Below are positions 52,527 to 61,756 of a DNA stretch of 64,000 nucleotides, one piece after another. The notes under the pieces were generated by a model, which did not search any database, was not told where the DNA came from, and saw only the letters and a list, made by a program, of their open reading frames with translations. A program made the translations under genes and the position numbers. Position 1 is the first letter of the stretch, and each line of letters begins with the position of its first letter. This stretch comes from Rhizobium glycinendophyticum (GTDB taxonomy: Bacteria > Pseudomonadota > Alphaproteobacteria > Rhizobiales > Rhizobiaceae). The stretch covers positions 124,001-188,000 of the forward strand of contig NZ_VFYP01000004.1 of assembly GCF_006443685.1 (NCBI RefSeq). The letters are read 5' to 3'.

Positions 52527-53627
52527 TCACTTGCCCCAGATCGCTTTGTAGGCGTCGCGGTAGCCGTTGTCAGGGTCGAACGTGTTCTTCGGCCCGCCGT
52601 CGAATTCGACGTTTGCCGTGGTGACAACATGGAGCGGCGAGACGTAGCCGGACCACTGTTCACCGGCGAGCGCACGGTTCAGTTCGTCGATCAGCTGCCA
52701 GCCCTGCAGGTTCAGCGGCTCGGCAACGGTGACCGACTGGAACTGCTTGGCGCGGATGCGCTGATAGGCGCCTTCCGAACCGTCACCGGCGGCCACACTC
52801 TTCGGCGCGCCGTCACCGGCGATGCCGGCTGCTGCGAGCGAGGGGCCCATGAAGTCGAAATAGATGTCGTTGATGGCGAGCGAGTGAGTCCATTTCTCAC
52901 CATACTTCTGCAGAAGCGTGGTGGTGAGCTGCGGCATGCGCTGCGAGGTCTCGGCAATCGGCGTGTCGACATATTCGAGCACCGTACCACCGAGCTTTTC
53001 GATCTCCTCCTTCATGCGGTCGGCCTTGGCGATGGCGATTGCATAGGTCGAGTCTGTGAAGATGATGACGCCCGGCTTGCCGCCCGCATCGACATAAGCC
53101 CAGTTGGCCGCGGCCTTCGAGACTTCCATGGCGTCGGTGGTGACATTGGCGAAGACGCCGACTTCAGGAACCGGACCGACGGCGGGTGCCGCGTGCCAGG
53201 AGACCATCGGGATGCCGGCAGCCTTCGCCGCTTCCATCGCCGGTTTCTGCTCGACGGCGTCGAAGCCGTTGATGATGATACCGCTCGGCTTCAGCGTCAT
53301 GGCCTGGCCAAAGGCGGCGGTGCGACCATCGATCGAACCGGCACTGTCGATCACAGTGACCGTCCAGCCGATCGCGGCTGCCGCTTCCTGGATACCGTTG
53401 GTGACGCCCAGGATCCCCCCATTCTTCATGTCGGCGGCAACGACGACGATGGACTTGCCCTCTTGCGCCTTGGGACCCGTTGTCGGGCCGTCCCATTTGT
53501 CGACCTTGGTGGCATATTTATCAACAATGGCCTGAGCGTCCGACATTGCATCGGCGAGTACCGGGCCGGCTGCCAGAATGGCGATGACAGTCGCGGCTGT
53601 GGTAGTCAGGAAGTCTCTGCGTTTCAT
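52527..53627 (-). CDS. Sugar ABC transporter periplasmic binding protein
   Basis: A 366-residue protein with a leader MKRRDFLTTTAATVIAILAAG, whose RR-x-F pattern would also allow Tat export, and a LacI-fold binding domain (GKSIVVVAADMKNGGILGVTNG and INGFDAVEQKPAM). Real start is the ATG at 53627; the frame upstream overlaps the permease. It should bind a sugar or sugar acid imported by the RbsC/RbsA-like proteins above it in the operon. Confidence 0.88.
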   Translation of the reverse strand: MKRRDFLTTTAATVIAILAAGPVLADAMSDAQAIVDKYATKVDKWDGPTTGPKAQEGKSIVVVAADMKNGGILGVTNGIQEAAAAIGWTVTVIDSAGSIDGRTAAFGQAMTLKPSGIIINGFDAVEQKPAMEAAKAAGIPMVSWHAAPAVGPVPEVGVFANVTTDAMEVSKAAANWAYVDAGGKPGVIIFTDSTYAIAIAKADRMKEEIEKLGGTVLEYVDTPIAETSQRMPQLTTTLLQKYGEKWTHSLAINDIYFDFMGPSLAAAGIAGDGAPKSVAAGDGSEGAYQRIRAKQFQSVTVAEPLNLQGWQLIDELNRALAGEQWSGYVSPLHVVTTANVEFDGGPKNTFDPDNGYRDAYKAIWGK

Positions 53628-53668
53628 GATGGTCTCCTCCCAATGAAACTCTGGTTGAACTTGGTCTC

Positions 53669-54736
53669 TTATTCCGGTTTGGCAGTCTGGACGGCGGCAG
53701 AGGCCGGCTTCATATCGGCGCGGGCGATCCCACGGCGGCGCTGGGCATAGCCGGCAATGCCGATGGCGATCAGCAGTGTGACGCCGTTGAACAATGGCTC
53801 GACAAAGAAGGAGCCACCGAGCTGCTGGATGCCGGCAATGCCGACGGCAAGGATAATGACGCCGGTCATCGTGCCCCAGACATTGACGCGGCCAGGCTTG
53901 ATGGTGGTCGAACCGAGAAAGGCGCCGACCAGCGCCGGCAGCAGGTATTCGAGACCGACGCTCGCCTGGCCAATACGCAGCTTCGAGGCGAGCAGGACGC
54001 CGGCAACTGCCGAAAGCGTGCCCGAGACGATGAAGGCGGCGATGACGAAGCGGCGGACAGGGATGCCGTTCAAGGCAGCCGCCTTCGGATTGGCGCCGAT
54101 GGCATAGACGTAGCGGCCGATCGGCGTGTATTCGAGGATGATCCACATCACGATGGCGAGTGCCAGCACATAGAAGCCGGTGATCGGCAGGCCGAACAGC
54201 ATGGTGCCGTTCAGCGCATAGAAGCCCTCCGGAAGCACCCCAATCATCTGACGGCCGCCGGTGTGCCACAGCGCCAGAGCATAGATGACCGTGCCTGTTC
54301 CGAGCGTCGCGATGAAGCTGTCGATCTTCGCCACTTCGACAAGGACGCCGTTGAGGAAGCCGGTGGCGGCGCCCAGCAGCAGTACGACCAGCACGGCGAC
54401 CGGCCAGGGGAAGCCGTACATCGTCTGCAGGCTGATCGCGAGGATATGCCAGAGCACGATGCCATAACCGATGGTGAGATCGATGCGACCTGCAGCCATC
54501 GGGATCATGGCTGCAAGCGACAAGATCGCAATGATCGTCTTGTTGGCGACGATGGAGCGCAGGTTCAAGACCGTCGGGAAGGTGTCCGGCAGAAGCAGCG
54601 AGAAGAATAGGATGAGCAACACGGTCAGGATGACGAGACCGTAAACGGGGGTGAGCCGTAGCCACTTGTCGGTCGTGCTCATGCCCTTCATCTCGGCCTT
54701 GGTCGGTTCAAGCGCTGTGGATTGGATCGAATTCAT
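53669..54736 (-). CDS. Sugar ABC transporter permease (RbsC-like)
   Basis: A 355-residue BPD_transp_2 permease with about ten membrane segments and the segment GRIDLTIGYGIVL, with the family's ...GxIDLSVG motif changed mildly, and LPALVGAFLGSTTIKPGRVNVWGT, its coupling region. Start is ATG 54736 with GGGAGA seven bases upstream. Second gene of the importer operon. Confidence 0.9.
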   Translation of the reverse strand: MNSIQSTALEPTKAEMKGMSTTDKWLRLTPVYGLVILTVLLILFFSLLLPDTFPTVLNLRSIVANKTIIAILSLAAMIPMAAGRIDLTIGYGIVLWHILAISLQTMYGFPWPVAVLVVLLLGAATGFLNGVLVEVAKIDSFIATLGTGTVIYALALWHTGGRQMIGVLPEGFYALNGTMLFGLPITGFYVLALAIVMWIILEYTPIGRYVYAIGANPKAAALNGIPVRRFVIAAFIVSGTLSAVAGVLLASKLRIGQASVGLEYLLPALVGAFLGSTTIKPGRVNVWGTMTGVIILAVGIAGIQQLGGSFFVEPLFNGVTLLIAIGIAGYAQRRRGIARADMKPASAAVQTAKPE

Positions 54737-54751
54737 GGGCAAATCTCCCGG

Positions 54752-56248
54752 TCAGGCCGCTTCGGAAGCGGAGGCTGCGGCAATGACGGCCGTGGTTGTA
54801 AGAGCGGCACCGCTCAGTTCCCGGACGATCTGTCCGCGGGAAAAGACGAGGGCGCGATGGCAGATATGGGCGATTTCCTCGAAGTCGGTGGAGATGACGA
54901 GCACCGCCAGCCCTTCCTCGACGGCTCTTGCGATGAGGCGGTAGATATCGGCCTTGGCGCCGACATCGACACCGGCAGTCGGATCTTCAGCAATCAGCAG
55001 CTTGCGACCGGTCGACAGCCACCGCCCGACCACGACCTTCTGCTGGTTGCCACCCGAGAGCGCCTCGATGGCAAGCGACTGGTCATTGGGACGAAGCCCC
55101 ACAGTTTCACCGAGGGCATGGGCAAGTTCCGCCTCGCGCTTGTGCGACATGAAGTTAAAGAGGGAACGACCGGACGCCTTTGGATTGATGAAGGTGTTTT
55201 CCCTAAGGCTGAGAGCCATTGCGACCGACTCCTCCGTGCGATCGCGAGCGATCAGGCCAATACCGGAGCGGACTGCCGAGACGGTGTCGGTGAGATCCGG
55301 GCTCGCGCCATGGATCTTGACCTCGCCAACCGACGGTTCGGCCCCGAACAGAGCCCGGCCGACCAGTTCCTGGCCGGCACCGCGCAGACCAACGAGGCCG
55401 AGCAACTCGCCTTTGCGTAGATCGAAGGAGACAGGACCTGCGCCCCGGCATTGAAGATTGCGCACCGTGACAAGCGGCGCACCGGCCACGCTGTCAGCCT
55501 TGGCGAACATCTGGTCCGCCTTGCGCCCGACGATCATGCGGATCAGTTCGTCGGAATTTGTGTCCTGGACGCGGGACTGGCCGACGAGGCGCCCGTCGCG
55601 CAGCACCGCGACACGGTCGGCGATGCGGAAAATCTCGTCCAGACGGTGAGACACATAAATCATCGCCACACCGCGCTCTTTCAACGGCCGGATCGCCTTG
55701 AACAGGCGTTCCACTTCGTCTGCAGGCAGGCTCGCTGTCGGCTCGTCCAAGACCAGCACGTCGGCCTCGACAGCCAGCGCCCGCGCAATGGCAACGAGCG
55801 ACTTTTCCGTCCTCGTCAGGTCCTGAACGCGGGTTGACGGGTCGAAGTCGCAGCCGACCATTCGCAAGGCTTCGGCAGTGCGACGTTCCGTGCCACCCCA
55901 GTCGATCAACCGGTTGCGTATCGAAAAGCCTTGAGCCAAGCCGACATTTTCGCTGACCGTCATCCATTCGATCAGCCCCAGATCCTGGTGAATGAAGGCG
56001 ACCGACTGACGAGTATTGGGCTTGGGCGGGCAGTGATTGTAAGGCTGTCCGCGAAACAGAATCTGGCCACCATCGGGCCTGTAGATCCCCGCAAGCGTCT
56101 TGATGAGTGTGGATTTGCCGGCTCCATTTTCTCCGAGAAGCGCGAGAATTTCCCCCTTGTGGAGATCGAGCGACACATCCGTCAGGGCCCTGGTGCCCCC
56201 AAATTCCTTCGAGACGTTCTGAAACGCCAGAAGCGGTTCGTCCTCCAT
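54752..56248 (-). CDS. Sugar ABC transporter ATP-binding protein (RbsA-like, two domains)
   Basis: A 498-residue fusion of two ATPase domains. The first is complete (LGENGAGKST, DEPTASLPADEVERLF); the second lacks a full Walker A (LRGAGQELVGRALFG) but has LSGGNQQKVVVGRWLS and LLIAEDPTAGVDVG, which is normal for RbsA/MglA proteins. It is the first gene of the importer operon; operator site 4 lies 34 bases upstream. Confidence 0.92.
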   Translation of the reverse strand: MEDEPLLAFQNVSKEFGGTRALTDVSLDLHKGEILALLGENGAGKSTLIKTLAGIYRPDGGQILFRGQPYNHCPPKPNTRQSVAFIHQDLGLIEWMTVSENVGLAQGFSIRNRLIDWGGTERRTAEALRMVGCDFDPSTRVQDLTRTEKSLVAIARALAVEADVLVLDEPTASLPADEVERLFKAIRPLKERGVAMIYVSHRLDEIFRIADRVAVLRDGRLVGQSRVQDTNSDELIRMIVGRKADQMFAKADSVAGAPLVTVRNLQCRGAGPVSFDLRKGELLGLVGLRGAGQELVGRALFGAEPSVGEVKIHGASPDLTDTVSAVRSGIGLIARDRTEESVAMALSLRENTFINPKASGRSLFNFMSHKREAELAHALGETVGLRPNDQSLAIEALSGGNQQKVVVGRWLSTGRKLLIAEDPTAGVDVGAKADIYRLIARAVEEGLAVLVISTDFEEIAHICHRALVFSRGQIVRELSGAALTTTAVIAAASASEAA

Positions 56249-56281
56249 TTGCTCCTCCCAAAGCCAACTTCAAAGGAGATT

Positions 56282-56297
56282 ATGTTATCGATAACAT
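56282..56297. promoter_or_regulatory. LacI-type operator, site 4
   Basis: ATGTTATCGATAACAT is a perfect 16-base palindrome, identical to the core of site 2, in the promoter region of the sugar importer operon. It ties the importer to the regulator at 51416. Confidence 0.85.
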
Positions 56298-56452
56298 GCC
56301 TGTCAAGCGGGATGACGGTCTGCTGAATTAAACCGCCTTGCCTCGGTGAGTTGGCGAAGGCCGTAAGGCACCGATCTCGGCCTCGTTCAGGTGCGTGTCA
56401 GCTTTCTGCGCCAGTGCTTCGCGCAACATGTACGCCGCTTAAGGAATTTGCA

Positions 56453-58084
56453 TTGCCGACCTTGTTCAGATCCATCCCCCGACCCCGCATAAGCAGCGAA
56501 TGGCTGAGCATTATCGTCTCCGCCTATCTGCTCGTATTCTTGAACGCTACCTTCTGGCACAAGTCGGCGACCTATCTGTCGGGTGAAACTTTCGCACTGG
56601 TCTGCCTCGCGATTGGTCTCTTCGCCGGCTTCGTCGCGATCCTCGTGACCTTTTCCGCTAAATACGTGATCAAGCCGGTCCTAATCTTCCTGATCCTGAC
56701 CGCGACAACGTCGGCCTGGTTCATGGAACAGTTTGGCGTGGTGATCGACAGCGAGATGATCCGCAATGCGGCAGAAACGACTGGCCCGGAAGCCGGCCAC
56801 CTGATTACACCGACCTTCCTTCTCCATGTCGCACTCTACGGGCTCCTGCCGTCGCTCCTGGTGATTTGGGTCGAGGTCAAGCATCGAACGCTGCTCCGTA
56901 AGGTTGTTCGGAACCTCGCGGTGATCGTGCCGGCCGTCCTCGTTCTGGCCGGGGCGGGCGCCTCGAACAGCGGCACGATCATCTTCAACATCCGGGAACA
57001 CCGCGACTGGTTCCGCAGCCTGAATCCGATCTTTCCCATTGGCGCCGCCATCAGCTACGGCGTCAAATCGACGGAAGAGGCCAATATCAAAGCCGAACCG
57101 ATCGGCCTCGACGCAAAAGTCACCGATGCCTTTGTGCCTGGGGCACGTAAACCCCGTGTCACGATCATCGTGGTCGGGGAAACGGCGCGGGCGCAAAACT
57201 TCCAGCTCGACGGCTACGAGCGCGAGACCAATCCGGAACTGTCCAAGCGCGATATCTTCTATTTCAAGGATACATCCAGTTGCGGTACGGCCACCGCGAT
57301 TTCAGTGCCTTGCATGTTTTCCCGCTACACCCGCAGCCAGTATTCCCATGCCAAGGCGCTAGCGACGGAGAACCTCGTGGATGTGCTCGGGCATGCGGGC
57401 GTGCGAACAGAATGGTGGGACAACAACACCGGCGACAAGAATGTTGCCGACCGTATCGGCAGTCAGGACTTCTTCAAGATGAAGGATCCGCGCTATTGCA
57501 CGAACGGTGAGTGTCTCGACGAGATCATGCTCGACAAGGTCGATGGCTGGCTCGATAGCGTGAAGGGCGATTCCGTCCTCATTCTCCACCAGCTCGGCAA
57601 TCATGGCCCGGCCTATTATGCGCGCTACCCCGAGAAGTTCCGCAAGTTCATGCCCGACTGCCGCACCGTCGAATTCAAGGACTGCACGCCGGAAACCATC
57701 ACCAACGCCTATGACAATGCGCTGCTTTACACCGACTTCATCTTGTCATCGATCATCGACAAGCTGAACGCGCGCGACGCTGATATAGACGCCTCGATGA
57801 TATACATGTCGGACCACGGCGAATCGCTGGGTGAAAACGGGCTTTACCTGCACGGCACGCCCTATATGTTCGCGCCGAGCCAGCAGACCCACATCCCCTT
57901 CGTTCTTTGGCTGGGTTCGACGGCAAAGGCTGCTATCGACACCACCTGCCTCACCGAAAAAACGGCAGAGCCTGCATCGCATGACAATCTCTTCCACACC
58001 GTGCTCGGAATGATGCACGTCGAGACGGAGGTGCGAGACCCGACGCTGGATGTCGTGACGAATTGTAAACAGGCGGCAAGCTGA
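56453..58084 (+). CDS. Phosphoethanolamine transferase (EptA family)
   Basis: A 543-residue protein, with five N-terminal membrane helices (to about residue 170) and a periplasmic sulfatase-fold domain. The nucleophile threonine is in SSCGTATAISVPCMFSRYT, with metal residues in GETARAQNFQLDGYERETNP and YMSDHGESLGENGLYLHGTPY. These enzymes move phosphoethanolamine from phosphatidylethanolamine to lipid A or similar glycolipids, which may raise polymyxin resistance. Start: TTG at 56453 with AAGGA seven bases ahead; the frame is open upstream from 56351 but without conserved sequence. Confidence 0.88.
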   Translation: MPTLFRSIPRPRISSEWLSIIVSAYLLVFLNATFWHKSATYLSGETFALVCLAIGLFAGFVAILVTFSAKYVIKPVLIFLILTATTSAWFMEQFGVVIDSEMIRNAAETTGPEAGHLITPTFLLHVALYGLLPSLLVIWVEVKHRTLLRKVVRNLAVIVPAVLVLAGAGASNSGTIIFNIREHRDWFRSLNPIFPIGAAISYGVKSTEEANIKAEPIGLDAKVTDAFVPGARKPRVTIIVVGETARAQNFQLDGYERETNPELSKRDIFYFKDTSSCGTATAISVPCMFSRYTRSQYSHAKALATENLVDVLGHAGVRTEWWDNNTGDKNVADRIGSQDFFKMKDPRYCTNGECLDEIMLDKVDGWLDSVKGDSVLILHQLGNHGPAYYARYPEKFRKFMPDCRTVEFKDCTPETITNAYDNALLYTDFILSSIIDKLNARDADIDASMIYMSDHGESLGENGLYLHGTPYMFAPSQQTHIPFVLWLGSTAKAAIDTTCLTEKTAEPASHDNLFHTVLGMMHVETEVRDPTLDVVTNCKQAAS

Positions 58085-58100
58085 GCCGAGAGGGAGCGGT

Positions 58101-58516
58101 TCATCCCGCCCGACACGCCGGGGCTACAGCAGCGTATAATCCAAGCCCGGCCATAAGGAACTGACCCTGTAAGGTTCGATGATTTAAGGGCTGGGTCCTG
58201 TATTGAACAGGGCTCAGCCCTTTGAGTTTCAGCCTGTTGCGTTCGTTGTTGTAATAGGAGACGTCGTCCTCGACGCTGTCGCGCAGGCTGTCGATGCTCT
58301 CGAAGTGACCAGGATAAAATCACTTGGATTTGAGCGTGGCGAAGAAGCTTTCCATGGCGGCGCTGTCGAAGCAATTTCCCTTACGTGACATCTTTGAGCG
58401 ATGTTGCGGCTTTCGAGCATTCGGTTGAGGCCGGGCGTCTGACACCGCCATCCCTGATCGAAATGCAGGATCGGCCTGTCTTTTTCATCGAGCGTGGTCA
58501 ATGCCGTGCCGAGCAC
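58101..58516 (-). pseudogene. IS3-family transposase OrfB remnant (3' half, frameshifted)
   Basis: Minus-strand reading from 58516 gives the IS3/IS150-type transposase segment RPILHFDQGWRCQTPGLNRM with the second DDE aspartate, then after a one-base frameshift near 58395 the frame continues as MSRKGNCFDSAAMESFFATL, including the DDE glutamate, with one in-frame stop (TGA in place of a cysteine codon) and then YYNNERNRLKLKGLSPVQY to the natural end at 58101. OrfA and the N-terminal half are absent. It is a dead fragment. Confidence 0.85.
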
Positions 58517-58726
58517 TTACCTCCGAGCAGCTCTGAACGCCACTACCGCAATACTCAACCACACTCAGCTCTAATGCCGTGCTGTACTTGGACATGCCCC
58601 CCGATGCCGGGTGTCCAACTTTTGTGGATCATTTAATGACGGCCGGGTTTTTTGATGTAGTAAGGATCACGGAAGAACGGCTACTCCATCTGAAGTAGGA
58701 ATTCCGGTCGCTGGACCAAGGTGCTT
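58517..58726. other. Scrambled sequence with possible IS end
   Basis: This stretch has no credible gene. It contains GTGTCCAACTTTTGTGG near 58609, which resembles IS3-family terminal sequences, so it may be the debris of the same insertion event. Confidence 0.35.
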
Positions 58727-58993
58727 TCAATCGGAAAGCCTGATGTCGAGAGGCCTGAAGCTGTGCGGATCAAACTGCGCGATCACGTGACGGCCTGTGC
58801 CATCCGTAGCGGCTGCCTCGTAGCATCCTTCCTCGGCCTTGATCGACCGGACCCGCCACCCATGCTCCTCAAGCTGTGCCTTTAAGGCCTCGCGCGGCCG
58901 CCAATCCGCCAGCGGGACTTCGCACGAGACTGAAGCGTGGACACTGTTCGCCGCAGCCGCTGCGATCATGAAAGTCGATATGAACCAATACAT
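58727..58993 (-). CDS. Small secreted PepSY-domain protein
   Basis: An 88-residue protein with a signal peptide (MYWFISTFMIAAAAANSVHA) and a short PepSY domain: PREALKAQLEEHGWRVRSIKAEEGCYEAAATDGTG and a closing FDPHSFRPLDI strand. Such proteins are periplasmic and may inhibit proteases or sense ligands. It ends at an IS remnant region. Start ATG 58993, with AGAAGG eight bases upstream. Confidence 0.72.
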   Translation of the reverse strand: MYWFISTFMIAAAAANSVHASVSCEVPLADWRPREALKAQLEEHGWRVRSIKAEEGCYEAAATDGTGRHVIAQFDPHSFRPLDIRLSD

Positions 58994-59252
58994 GGAGGAA
59001 CCTTCTGGAGCCTTCCACCTACCACATGAACTCCAAACCTGACGGACACCTGAACCGCGGGAAGATTGCACCCAAACTGTCGGAAATCAGACGATCTGCT
59101 ATCAAGCTGGATTGCTTCAGACTGGGCAACGCTGATTGCTGCTCAAAGCCTCCAGCCCGTTAACCCAGATATCTGCCCGATAGAATTTGTAATCGACAAA
59201 GAAACTTTTAAGCATATTATATTAAAATTCCCGACAAGGCGGCGGCAAACTA

Positions 59253-59477
59253 ATGAACACATTTCTAATACTGCTATACGTGGTTGTCTGCGCGTTGCTG
59301 GCGACCCAGATCTACGTCGATGTCAAACGGACTTCGGAGGGTTGGAGCGTTGTCAATCGCCTCGGCATCCTTGCATGTTTGATTTGGCCTCCAATACTGC
59401 TGGTCGTTTCAATTATGTCATTGGCGTTTCATGCATTTCCTGCACTTCAAAGTTGGAGCTCGGAGGCTGAAAGGTGA
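59253..59477 (+). CDS. Small membrane protein with two helices, function unknown
   Basis: A 74-residue frame with two hydrophobic helices (residues 3-22 and 40-60) separated by a charged loop (YVDVKRTSEGWSVVNR), preceded by AAGGCGG. I recognise no family. Codon use is mixed and the surrounding region is rearranged, so it may be young or spurious. Confidence 0.45.
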   Translation: MNTFLILLYVVVCALLATQIYVDVKRTSEGWSVVNRLGILACLIWPPILLVVSIMSLAFHAFPALQSWSSEAER

Positions 59478-59912
59478 TCTGAGTTTGGATGAGTGCCGGC
59501 TTCCTGCAATCTTGTCAGATTGATTATTCAACGGGTTAGTTCGATCCGAGCTTATGCTACTCGTCGTCCCAGTAGGGCCGAAGTTTGCACGGCGTGTCGC
59601 AATGCCGGCCCGGAAAAATATGCAAAGCCCGGCTGAGCTATTTTTCGCTGACAGCTAGGGTGCACAGCTCTACAACTTTGGCCGCAAGCTGCACGGTGTG
59701 TTCACGAGCCTGGCAAAACCAAATTCCCTGCCGCGCCCGCGTGCGCAACGCACAAGTAGTTGCCCTTGATCCCCCCAGCCACTCCGACTTGAGTAACCTT
59801 CGCGCCTCGGCGCAATAAACTCTTGTGAACGATCCGCGCCTGGACCTGATCTGGCCATTGGCGTGCACATCTGGTCGGCTCCGCCCCGTCTATTGAACCT
59901 CAACCGTGAACT
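59478..59912. other. Gene-free stretch beyond the recombinase 3' end
   Basis: Frames across these 435 bases have no known domain. In particular, the sequence after the recombinase stop does not encode the zinc-ribbon part that large serine recombinases normally have. Confidence 0.5.
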
Positions 59913-60845
59913 CTAGAGAGGTAACTGACTAGACCTGCCCGTAAGCCGACGGGCATTCGCGCGTTTCCCATTAGCTTGCCGTCGCTTCACCCTCTTCCAC
60001 AACGCGTCTGAGACGATACGCAGTTCTGGAATCTCCTGCACGATATGCTGTTCTGGCGAGTTTAGCCGGGACACCCGGCGTTCGCTTACCGGGTTCTTTC
60101 GGTATACGAACCTATTGAACACCAAGCGGCCAATGTACAACTCATTGTTCAAAATCCCGGTCCCTCTTCGCCGGTGGCCTCTGATCGCCGTTCCTCGCCA
60201 AGCCTGCCCGCGAGGGCCAACTACACCTTTCTTGTTGAGTTCGTCGGCGATTGCGTCTGGACTAGAGCCCTTTGCATACTGTTCGAAAATCCAAACAATG
60301 ACATTGGCTTCGTCGGGATTGATGTTTCTCAGGCCACGAATAGGCTCGCCGTCTGCTCCAAGTACCTTTTTGATCACGTAGCCGTAGCAAATGCCGCCGG
60401 GCACTCGTCCCTTTTTTGCTACCGTCTTCATCCCTTCTCTTGTGCGATATCGGACCTGCTCCAGCATTTCGCTGTTGAGGACGGCCCGAAGGCCAAGCTC
60501 CATTGACGACACCTGCGAGCTACCATGAACGGTCCAGAGCTCGACCTCATGAAAGTGCAGTAACTTCAGCACTTTGGCGCTGTGTTCGAAGTCTCGCGAT
60601 AGCCGATCAAGCGTCAGGCAGAGAAGGACCTCGAATGAGCCATCTCGCGCCCCCTGCAAGGTTGCCTGAAGACCTGGCCTTGTATCGAAGCTAACGCCGC
60701 TTACCCCTGCATCTACAAATGTCTGACAGAGTGTCCACCCACGCTCCAAAACAAATGGCGTTGCCAAATCGATCTGGGTTTCAATGGACGCAGGGTTCTG
60801 CTGATCTGTTGAGTAACGCGCGTATATGACCACTCTCTTGCACAT
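59913..60845 (-). CDS. Serine recombinase, probably C-terminally truncated
   Basis: A 310-residue protein with the resolvase domain (YARYSTDQQNPASIETQ, catalytic serine near residue 12, and LDRLSRD) and a Recombinase domain (GRVPGGICYGY, ILNNELYIGRLVFNR). It ends at RLTGRSSQLPL. Typical members run on through a zinc beta-ribbon and coiled coil to about 500 residues, so the C terminus is missing here. It lies divergent from traI, a place held by repABC in Ti-type plasmids. It may have arrived with an element that replaced those genes. Confidence 0.85.
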   Translation of the reverse strand: MCKRVVIYARYSTDQQNPASIETQIDLATPFVLERGWTLCQTFVDAGVSGVSFDTRPGLQATLQGARDGSFEVLLCLTLDRLSRDFEHSAKVLKLLHFHEVELWTVHGSSQVSSMELGLRAVLNSEMLEQVRYRTREGMKTVAKKGRVPGGICYGYVIKKVLGADGEPIRGLRNINPDEANVIVWIFEQYAKGSSPDAIADELNKKGVVGPRGQAWRGTAIRGHRRRGTGILNNELYIGRLVFNRFVYRKNPVSERRVSRLNSPEQHIVQEIPELRIVSDALWKRVKRRQANGKRANARRLTGRSSQLPL

Positions 60846-61127
60846 ATCGGCCTCCGAAAGACGATGGAGGTCTACGGTATCGCGAACTATAGGCTCAGTT
60901 TTTGGCGGAGAACACGCTCATTGTGGGGCAAGACAAGGAGACAACAGCGCTTACCATCAAGCGCCTTAGACTTTTCAGATAGACCGAGCCGGCTCTGGCC
61001 ATCCGCCAGCACGCCAATGTTACATAGCGTCGCCTAAACTAACTGCGACTAACACTTTTGTCAGTAGATCGAAGCTGGATGCCCCGGCAAAGCTCCTCGC
61101 ACCACCACAGCAGGGGAGATTTGCTCG

Positions 61128-61754
61128 ATGCGCATCGTCGCGATCACGAAGCCAAAGAACGAACCGGAACACTGCCTCATTCACGAGATGCAACGTCTCC
61201 GCGCCCGGGTTTTCTGCGGCAGACTGGCTTGGAACGTGCCTTGCACATCCGGGCTCGAGGTAGACAGCTTCGATGAGCTGAACCCGACTTATATTCTTTG
61301 CCTCGACTGTTCAGATGCAGTGATAGGATGTGCGCGCCTCTTGCCCGCGACAAACGGCACGATGTTGGAGAAGGTGTTTCCGCAGCTCCTAGAAAACGCG
61401 CATTTGCGAACTCATGCCCGCATGATCGAAAGTTCTCGATTTTGCGTGGATACGAAAGCCGCTGGAAAGCAACAACAGGCGGGCCTTCACACAGCGACGC
61501 TCGCGATGTTCGCCGGTATTGTCGAGTGGAGCATACTTAATGGGTACTCCGAGGTCGTGACCGCAACGGACGTCCGGTTGGAGCGTATCCTTCGTCGCGC
61601 TGGCTGGCCGCTAAAGCGCCTAGGCTCACCCGTCCAAATCAATGAGACGCGAAGTATCGCCGGAGTGCTTCCCGCAAACTGGGAGAGCTTCGATCGCCTT
61701 CGCCCCGGCATCTATTCGTCAAACCTGCCAATCTCCAAAAAGGAGGTGGTCTGA
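61128..61754 (+). CDS. traI: N-acyl-homoserine lactone synthase TraI
   Basis: A 208-residue LuxI-family synthase. The conserved set is intact: R25, F29, W35, D46, D49, R70, E101 and R104 (RARVF, WNV, VDSFD, CARLLP, ESSRF). It makes a 3-oxo-acyl-type autoinducer that controls conjugation through TraR in related plasmids. Start ATG 61128 with GGGGAGA eight bases upstream. It is the first gene of traI-trb. No 18-base tra box is seen upstream and no traR is in the window. Confidence 0.92.
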   Translation: MRIVAITKPKNEPEHCLIHEMQRLRARVFCGRLAWNVPCTSGLEVDSFDELNPTYILCLDCSDAVIGCARLLPATNGTMLEKVFPQLLENAHLRTHARMIESSRFCVDTKAAGKQQQAGLHTATLAMFAGIVEWSILNGYSEVVTATDVRLERILRRAGWPLKRLGSPVQINETRSIAGVLPANWESFDRLRPGIYSSNLPISKKEVV

Positions 61755-61756
61755 TC

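Noticed and set aside
59585..59903. Frames after the recombinase as its missing C-terminal part
   Set aside because: In-frame reading after the stop contains no cysteine pairs of a zinc ribbon and no coiled coil.
60846..61127. Possible tra box or replication origin upstream of traI
   Set aside because: I looked for an 18-base ATGTGCAGATCTGCACAT-like palindrome and for clustered repeats and found neither.
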